Of a stretch of DNA of 12,013 nucleotides, positions 8,081 through 12,013 are shown one piece after another. How positions within the stretch are numbered: the stretch's first letter is position 1; each line of letters starts with the position of its first letter. Location: NCBI GenBank assembly GCA_020025755.1, contig JAHHRO010000049.1, forward strand, positions 1 through 12,013, read 5' to 3'. Made by a program: the position numbers and the translations under genes. Under the pieces are notes generated by a model. It did no database searches. It was not told the origin of the DNA and was given only the letters and a program-made list of their open reading frames with translations. The stretch is from Butyricicoccus sp. GTDB lineage: Bacteria > Bacillota > Clostridia > Oscillospirales > Butyricicoccaceae.

Positions 8081-8095
8081 GAATAAATATACAAT
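8078..8095. promoter_or_regulatory. ARG-box-like operator (ArgR/AhrC site)
   Basis: TGAATAAATATACA (8080-8093) matches 13 of 14 positions of the general ARG-box core TGAAT-WWWW-ATTCA. The only mismatch is A for T at the twelfth position. It lies about 26 bp upstream of the argG -35 box, further out than usual for simple repression, where boxes tend to overlap the promoter. AT-rich DNA can give such matches by chance. Location before an arginine operon raises the likelihood. No argR gene is in the window. Confidence 0.5.
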
Positions 8096-8156
8096 CTGCG
8101 TATGGAAAGATGGAGAAAAATGGGGGCAAAATCTCTCAAAAAACAGAACAAATCCC

Positions 8157-8185
8157 TTGCTATTTCAGCAGGATAGGACTAAAAT
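8157..8185 (+). promoter_or_regulatory. Promoter of pncB
   Basis: TTGCTA (8157-8162) and TAAAAT (8180-8185) are separated by 17 nt on the plus strand, predicting a start near 8192 and a leader of about 65 nt. It diverges from the argG promoter; the two -35 boxes are about 104 bp apart. Confidence 0.65.
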
Positions 8186-8206
8186 AGCATTATATCTGAT
8201 TGGACT

Positions 8207-8227
8207 GGCGTTCTCTTCTGGAACGCC
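8207..8227 (+). promoter_or_regulatory. Perfect stem-loop in the pncB leader
   Basis: GGCGTTC (8207-8213) pairs perfectly with GAACGCC (8221-8227) around a 7-nt loop, within the predicted 5' UTR of pncB. TCTTTC rather than a run of T follows, so it is not a standard terminator. It could be a repressor operator (a 7-bp inverted repeat), an mRNA-stabilising stem, or chance. It does not resemble the NiaR or NrtR sites I know. Confidence 0.5.
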
Positions 8228-8256
8228 TCTTTCATAAATAAGGGGATAGAAATTTT

Positions 8257-9699
8257 ATGATTCAGGACAAGAATTTGACCATGCTCACCGATTTTTACGA
8301 ATTTACCATGGCGAATGGCTATTTGGAAAAGGGGATGGGCGATCGCCGCGCATACTTTGATATGTTCTTCCGCCGTGTACCAGATGGGGGCGGATATGCA
8401 GTCATGGCTGGTGTAGAGCAGCTGGTGCATTACTTCGAGAATCTGCATTTTACAGAGGACGATATCGAGTATCTGCGCGGACGCGGCTGCTTTAGCGAAA
8501 AATTCCTGCAATATCTAAAAGATTTTAAATTTGAATGCGATGTATGGGCTGTGCCGGAGGGTACGCCGATCTTTCCCGGTGAACCGATCGTAACCGTAGC
8601 AGGCCCCATGGTACAGGCACAGTTCGTAGAAACGATGATCCTGCTTACCATCAATCACCAGACCTTGATCGCAACCAAGGCAAGCCGCATTACACGGGCA
8701 GCCAAGGGACGCACTGTGCTGGAGTTTGGCTCTCGTCGGGCGCAGGGCTATGACGGCGCGGTATATGGTGCGCGTGCAGCCTATATCGGCGGCTGTCAGG
8801 GGACTGCCTGCGTTCTGGCAGATCGGGACTACCAGATTCCGGCAGGCGGCACGATGGCGCATTCTTGGGTACAGATGTTTGATACCGAGTATGAAGCTTT
8901 CCGTGCCTATGCGGAGATCTATCCGGATAACTGTGTGTTCCTCGTCGATACATATAATGTACTGAGGTCAGGTGTGCCCAACGCCATTCGGGTCGCAAAT
9001 GAAGTGCTGGCACCGATGGGGATTCGTCCCAAGGGTATCCGTCTCGATTCAGGTGATATTGCATATCTTTCCATCAAGGCGCGTGAGATGCTTGATGCGG
9101 CAGGCTACACCGATATGCAGATCATGGCTTCCAATTCGCTGGACGAATATTTGGTGCGTGATCTCATTGGTCAGGGTGCACAGATCGATTCCTTTGGCAT
9201 CGGAGAACGCCTCATCACCTCAAAGTCTGAGCCGGTATTCGGTGGTGTATACAAACTTGTTGCCGTGGAAAATGAACAGCATGAGATCATCCCGAAAATC
9301 AAGGTTTCCGAGAATGTGGAGAAGATCACAACACCACACTTTAAGAAGCCCTATCGCTTCTTTGATAAGCTGACCGGAAAGGCATTGGGCGATGTTTTGA
9401 CCCTGCATGATGAGGTCATCGATGAGGATCAGCCTTATATGCTGTTCCATCCGATCCATACATGGAAGAAAAAGCTCGTGACCGATTATGTGGTGAAGCC
9501 CTTACAGGTACAACTCTTTGATAAGGGTACGCGCGTGTATGATTGTCCGCCGATCGAGGAAGTGCGACAGTATTGCAGCGACCAGATCAACACCCTTTGG
9601 GAACAGATCCTTCGCTTTGAAAATCCGCAGACTTATTATGTGGATTATTCGGAAAAGTTGTGGCGCGTGAAGAATGAACTGCTGGAAGCAGTGGAGTAA
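8257..9699 (+). CDS. pncB: Nicotinate phosphoribosyltransferase
   Basis: A 480-residue enzyme of NAD salvage (Preiss-Handler pathway). It joins nicotinate to PRPP, with ATP hydrolysis, giving nicotinate mononucleotide. The N-terminus (LTMLTDFYEFTMANGY, 7-22) is characteristic of the Firmicutes-type family. EFGSRRAQG is at 156-164. GTMAHS (198-203) places H202 at the position of the family's autophosphorylated histidine, and RLDSGDIA is at 262-269. Length is within the usual 430-490. AAGGGGAT lies about 9-11 nt before the ATG. The gene diverges from argG and converges with the zinc-ribbon gene. Nothing links it to arginine metabolism beyond adjacency. Confidence 0.96.
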   Translation: MIQDKNLTMLTDFYEFTMANGYLEKGMGDRRAYFDMFFRRVPDGGGYAVMAGVEQLVHYFENLHFTEDDIEYLRGRGCFSEKFLQYLKDFKFECDVWAVPEGTPIFPGEPIVTVAGPMVQAQFVETMILLTINHQTLIATKASRITRAAKGRTVLEFGSRRAQGYDGAVYGARAAYIGGCQGTACVLADRDYQIPAGGTMAHSWVQMFDTEYEAFRAYAEIYPDNCVFLVDTYNVLRSGVPNAIRVANEVLAPMGIRPKGIRLDSGDIAYLSIKAREMLDAAGYTDMQIMASNSLDEYLVRDLIGQGAQIDSFGIGERLITSKSEPVFGGVYKLVAVENEQHEIIPKIKVSENVEKITTPHFKKPYRFFDKLTGKALGDVLTLHDEVIDEDQPYMLFHPIHTWKKKLVTDYVVKPLQVQLFDKGTRVYDCPPIEEVRQYCSDQINTLWEQILRFENPQTYYVDYSEKLWRVKNELLEAVE

Positions 9700-9732
9700 A
9701 TGAAAATAATCCTATATCATAATACGGAAAAG

Positions 9733-9770
9733 AAACGGAGTGTATCAAAAATGATACACTCCGTTTCAGC
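9733..9770. repeat. 38-bp palindromic repeat, left copy
   Basis: Identical to 9980-10017, offset 247 bp. It consists of AAACGGAGTGTATCA, loop AAAA, the complementary arm and a trailing CAGC. Because the core is palindromic it can act as a direct or an inverted repeat. In this copy the stem extends by one more base pair (9732/9767), and the 51-bp dispersed repeat starts inside its right arm. Confidence 0.95.
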
Positions 9771-9815
9771 TTGTAGAAAAAGGCTTTTCGCTGTTTTTTA
9801 TTGGAGCAAAGCGAC
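9765..9815 (+). repeat. 51-bp dispersed repeat, copy 2 (downstream of pncB)
   Basis: A perfect inverted match to 3-53. It begins in the last bases of the stem-loop after pncB and ends at GCGAC; the next bases (CCC) differ from the other copy. It follows pncB in the same orientation in which copy 1 follows argF. Confidence 0.9.
9767..9799 (+). terminator. Possible intrinsic terminator of pncB inside the 51-bp repeat
   Basis: CAGC (9767-9770) and GAAAA (9776-9780) pair with GCTG (9790-9793) and TTTTC (9785-9789). The loop is AGGC, a TTGTA bulge is on the 5' side, and T6 follows (9794-9799). It begins 67 nt past the pncB stop. The preceding 16-bp hairpin shares base 9767, so the two structures may stack or compete. 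Confidence 0.5.
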
Positions 9816-9979
9816 CCCAAATCTTCAAAATCCAAGGACATGTGCCTTGGATTTTGCCCTCGACCCGCGCCATCGGGCGCGAAACCGGGGGTATCAGAGC
9901 CAGTTTCTACTGGAACTGGCTCTGTATCCAGGGGGATTGGATCCCCTTGGAAAGACTGTCGAAGTTTTTCGACAGTCTC

Positions 9980-10017
9980 AAACGGAGTGTATCAAAAATG
10001 ATACACTCCGTTTCAGC
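9980..10017. repeat. 38-bp palindromic repeat, right copy
   Basis: Exact second copy of 9733-9770, closing the hairpin array on the side of the zinc-ribbon gene. The next bases (ATACAGG) are unlike the TTGTAG after the left copy. For the leftward gene it is the first strong stem-loop, about 55 nt past the stop. It may help end that transcript, though no U-run follows on that strand. Confidence 0.95.
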
Positions 10018-10067
10018 ATACAGGATAACAGCATGGCTTTAGAAAAGATGCACAAATATTTTTATTG

Positions 10068-12013
10068 TCAGAATCTTCTGCGAATACATTTTCCAAGGAA
10101 TCCAAGAGCGGCACCACCGATTACAAAGGGGATCAGAGGAGCAGATGCAACCGATGCAACAGCGGCACCGATACTTGTTGCAACTGAGCCAACCCCAGCC
10201 ATAACAGCACCGCCGATCGCGGTACTGCTGACAGTAGCGGCAGCACCAGCAACGGCTGAACTGACAGCCATACCAGCAGCCGTACCTGCTGCAGCGGACA
10301 CAGCCGTTCCTGCAAGGCTCAGTGCAGCACCGCTTAGATAGGCACTTCCTGTGATCACGATACCATCTGCTATAAAATCAGAAGCTGCCTCATCAAAGCT
10401 TTTGTCTCCAGAAACAAGATCATAGATCGTAGCACCCATGTTTAAGGAAAGCCCGACTCGGGCAGCCAGTTTTGCACTCGCCAAACCGGCATAGTGCGCA
10501 GAGGCGGCGGTAGCTGTGAGGGGAGCAGTGGAACTTCCGGTGATCTTGCTTTCCCATTGTTGGGCTCGTGCAAGGCAGTCAGCCTGCGATTTATAAATCG
10601 CAGATTCCTCAACCTGTAATCCGGCAGCTCGCGCATCATTGGCAAGGGCAGAGTTGCCGCGGTCTACAATGATTTTTTGACCTTTGTATTTTGACCAATC
10701 GATCTGATGGGCTTTATAGCCTGCTTTTGCTTGCAGGAGGGTTTCGTGTCCGTTTGCATCCACTATAATAAAATCAGCTGGACCATTGTTGTTCAGTACA
10801 TCGATCGAAATGCCTTTAGAAGCGGAATCAGCTGCATGCAATTCTTCGAATACAAAGCCTCCATAGCCCTTGGTACCACCACGCATGGTGTTATAAGAAG
10901 AAAGTCTGGATGCCAATTTGCTATAGATGCCAGCGTTTTTCAGGCAGGCTGCAATTTCAAAGGGGACAGTCACATGCTCATTGAGCGATTGCATAAATAT
11001 ATCGATCGCTTCAAGTGCCTGATCCCCATCGATATCGTTAACGGACATCAATTTTTCGCAATCATCTTTTTCCAAACCCGTCAAGTATGCCAGTTCTTGT
11101 GCCGTGAGGGTACTGGACATATCTACTTTTGATTGGCAGGAACTCTGTTTTTGTGTATGATCCAGACAGTTTTGGTTACAGAATTTGTGTCCGTCGGATG
11201 TTTCGATCCATTTTCTCATGTGTTTTCCGCAAGCAGAACATCTGGGCAGGATGGATTCATAGCAAGCGTCGGAACAGAACTTTTTGCCATCCTCGGTCTC
11301 GAACCACTGTTTCATTGGCTTGCCGCAGACAGCACATTTGGGAAGGGTCGTTTCAAAGCATGATTCACTGCAATAATGTTTTCCGGATCGATCATGGAAG
11401 CCTTTTTGGATCGGCTTGCCGCAGACAGAACATCTGGGCAGAGTGGATTCGTAGCAAGCATCAGAGCAGAACTTTTTACCATCCTCGGTTTCCGTCCACT
11501 GTCTCATTGGCTTACCGCAGACAGAGCATCGAGGAAAGGTGGTTGCAAAGCAAGCGTCAGAACAGAATTTTCTGCCATCTTTTGTTTCGATCCACTCTTT
11601 CATGGGTTTTCCACAGACAGAGCATCTTGGCAGTACGGATGCAAAGCAAGTGTCAGAGCAGAATTTTTTGCCGCCTTCAGTTGAGATCCACTCTTTCATG
11701 GGTTTGCCACAGGCAGAACATTTGGGAAGCGTGGATCTAAAACAAGCGTCAGAGCAGAATTTTCTGCCGTCCTTTGTTTCGGTCCACTGTTTCATGGGTT
11801 TTCCGCAGACAGCACATCGGGGAAGTGTGGACTGATAACAAGCATCAGAACAGAATTTTCTGCCGTCCTTTGTTTCGGTCCACTGTTTCATGGGTTTTCC
11901 GCAGATAGCACATCGGGGAAGTGTGGATCGATAACAAGCATCAGAACAGAATTTTCTGCCATCCTCTGTTTCCGTCCATCGTATCATAGATTTGCCGCAG
12001 ACAGAGCATCGAT
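10068..12013 (-). CDS. Zinc-ribbon-repeat protein with nuclease-like domain and charge-free hydrophobic tail (5' partial)
   Basis: I do not recognise a characterised protein. The reading frame is open to the window edge, so the true start lies outside; 647 residues are visible (numbered here from the codon at 12011). Residues 1-288 are nine 32-residue repeats, each C-x2-C-x16-C-x3-C with CGKPM and FCSDAC cores. They resemble FCS/TRASH-type treble-clef zinc fingers, and all 36 cysteines are kept. Residues 295-375 look helical. Residues 376-450 resemble a PD-(D/E)xK fold: E389/E390 in FVFEELH, D413 in GPADFIIV, and Q427-A-K429, the Mrr-like D...QxK variant. Residues 550-640 hold no charged residue and are Gly/Ala/Ser/Val-rich, followed by KCIRRRF. 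Zinc binding is likely, nuclease activity plausible, membrane association inferred. It converges with pncB. Confidence 0.85.
   Translation of the reverse strand, partial: RCSVCGKSMIRWTETEDGRKFCSDACYRSTLPRCAICGKPMKQWTETKDGRKFCSDACYQSTLPRCAVCGKPMKQWTETKDGRKFCSDACFRSTLPKCSACGKPMKEWISTEGGKKFCSDTCFASVLPRCSVCGKPMKEWIETKDGRKFCSDACFATTFPRCSVCGKPMRQWTETEDGKKFCSDACYESTLPRCSVCGKPIQKGFHDRSGKHYCSESCFETTLPKCAVCGKPMKQWFETEDGKKFCSDACYESILPRCSACGKHMRKWIETSDGHKFCNQNCLDHTQKQSSCQSKVDMSSTLTAQELAYLTGLEKDDCEKLMSVNDIDGDQALEAIDIFMQSLNEHVTVPFEIAACLKNAGIYSKLASRLSSYNTMRGGTKGYGGFVFEELHAADSASKGISIDVLNNNGPADFIIVDANGHETLLQAKAGYKAHQIDWSKYKGQKIIVDRGNSALANDARAAGLQVEESAIYKSQADCLARAQQWESKITGSSTAPLTATAASAHYAGLASAKLAARVGLSLNMGATIYDLVSGDKSFDEAASDFIADGIVITGSAYLSGAALSLAGTAVSAAAGTAAGMAVSSAVAGAAATVSSTAIGGAVMAGVGSVATSIGAAVASVASAPLIPFVIGGAALGFLGKCIRRRF
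11148..12011 (-). repeat. Nine tandem 96-bp repeats encoding zinc-ribbon units
   Basis: Nine units of exactly 96 bp (32 codons) run from 12011 to 11148 with no interruption, and the array continues off the window. Units nearest the edge are most alike at DNA level: about 85 bases from 11754 and from 11850 differ at only one position, which points to recent duplication. Unit 7 (11435-11340) is the most diverged, losing the conserved Trp and the ETxDG turn. Unit 9 (11243-11148) is also diverged, with FCNQNC. All four cysteines persist in every unit. Confidence 0.95.

Larger units (their letters stand above)
9732..10013. other. Hairpin array filling the pncB-zinc-ribbon gene interval
   Basis: The 368 bp between the two convergent genes holds no credible coding sequence but a dense series of stem-loops. 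Arms are 9732-9747/9752-9767 (16 bp, loop AAAA), 9827-9837/9845-9855 (11 bp), 9866-9871/9876-9881 (6 bp), 9895-9905/9914-9924 (11 bp), 9928-9937/9941-9950 (10 bp with one G-T), 9953-9963/9968-9978 (11 bp) and 9980-9994/9999-10013 (15 bp, loop AAAA). A terminator-like stem follows the first. All but one are perfect. The outermost two are copies of one palindrome. The whole could be a REP/BIME-like repeat element, a non-autonomous mobile element, a structured RNA, or a strong two-way terminator. Confidence 0.85.

Noticed and set aside
9732..10017. CRISPR array
   Set aside because: The stems differ in sequence and only two identical copies exist, far apart, with no regular spacers and no cas genes. 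The 96-bp repeats further right are coding with no unique spacers.
9700..10341. A 213-codon open frame on the plus strand starting directly after the pncB stop
   Set aside because: It reads through the hairpin array and then antisense across the Ala/Gly-rich tail of the minus-strand gene. Its composition is that of translated inverted repeats, and there is no proper ribosome site or recognisable domain.
11129..11740. Long plus-strand open frames opposite the zinc-ribbon repeats
   Set aside because: They are antisense shadows created by the 96-bp periodicity. The minus-strand frame has conserved cysteines and matches a domain pattern; these do not.
11985..11987. ATG at 11987 as the start of the zinc-ribbon gene
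   Set aside because: Eight in-frame codons upstream encode RCSVCGKS, the beginning of a complete repeat unit. The methionine is the M of the CGKxM motif and the frame stays open to the window edge.
10068..12013. Classical polymorphic toxin with a C-terminal toxin domain
   Set aside because: The nuclease-like part lies in the middle and the C-terminus is a hydrophobic tail. No secretion domain or immunity gene can be seen, although the true N-terminus and upstream genes are outside the window.

Overview
The window looks like the chromosome of a Gram-positive anaerobe of the class Clostridia, perhaps an Oscillospiraceae/Ruminococcaceae- or Butyricicoccaceae-like gut bacterium. Evidence: strong GGAGG-type ribosome binding sites, sigma-A-like promoters, about 50% GC by eye, a Firmicutes-type nicotinate phosphoribosyltransferase and a B. 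subtilis-like ARG box. The family assignment is inference; no 16S or other marker gene is present.

Positions 90-7981 (minus strand) hold a complete seven-gene arginine biosynthesis cluster, transcribed argG-argH-argC-argJ-argB-argD-argF. ArgJ, ArgB, ArgC and ArgD make N-acetylornithine from glutamate and ArgJ recycles the acetyl group. ArgF, ArgG and ArgH then convert ornithine to arginine. argH to argF are tightly packed (1-nt overlap to 19-nt gaps). argG is set apart by 93 nt containing an intrinsic terminator, so the cluster is probably tuned by partial termination after the first gene. A promoter (8024-8052) and an ARG-box-like site (8078-8095) lie upstream of argG.

Positions 7982-8256 are a divergent promoter region. 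pncB (nicotinate phosphoribosyltransferase, NAD salvage) runs rightward at 8257-9699, with its own promoter and a 5' UTR hairpin.

Positions 9700-10067 have no credible gene but are packed with at least seven stem-loops. Two identical 38-bp palindromic repeats bracket the array. Inside it is a 51-bp sequence found again, perfectly but inverted, at the left window edge downstream of argF. Each copy has the same orientation relative to the gene it follows, and each includes a terminator-like stem and a T6 tract.

Positions 10068-12013 (minus strand, 5' end outside the window) encode the most unusual item. It is a protein with at least nine tandem 32-residue C-x2-C-x16-C-x3-C zinc-ribbon-like repeats, then a helical linker, a possible PD-(D/E)xK nuclease-like fold of D...QxK type, and a 91-residue charge-free Gly/Ala/Ser/Val-rich tail. 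I do not recognise this as a characterised protein. It is the best candidate here for an undescribed system, possibly defence, conflict or membrane-associated nucleic-acid processing.
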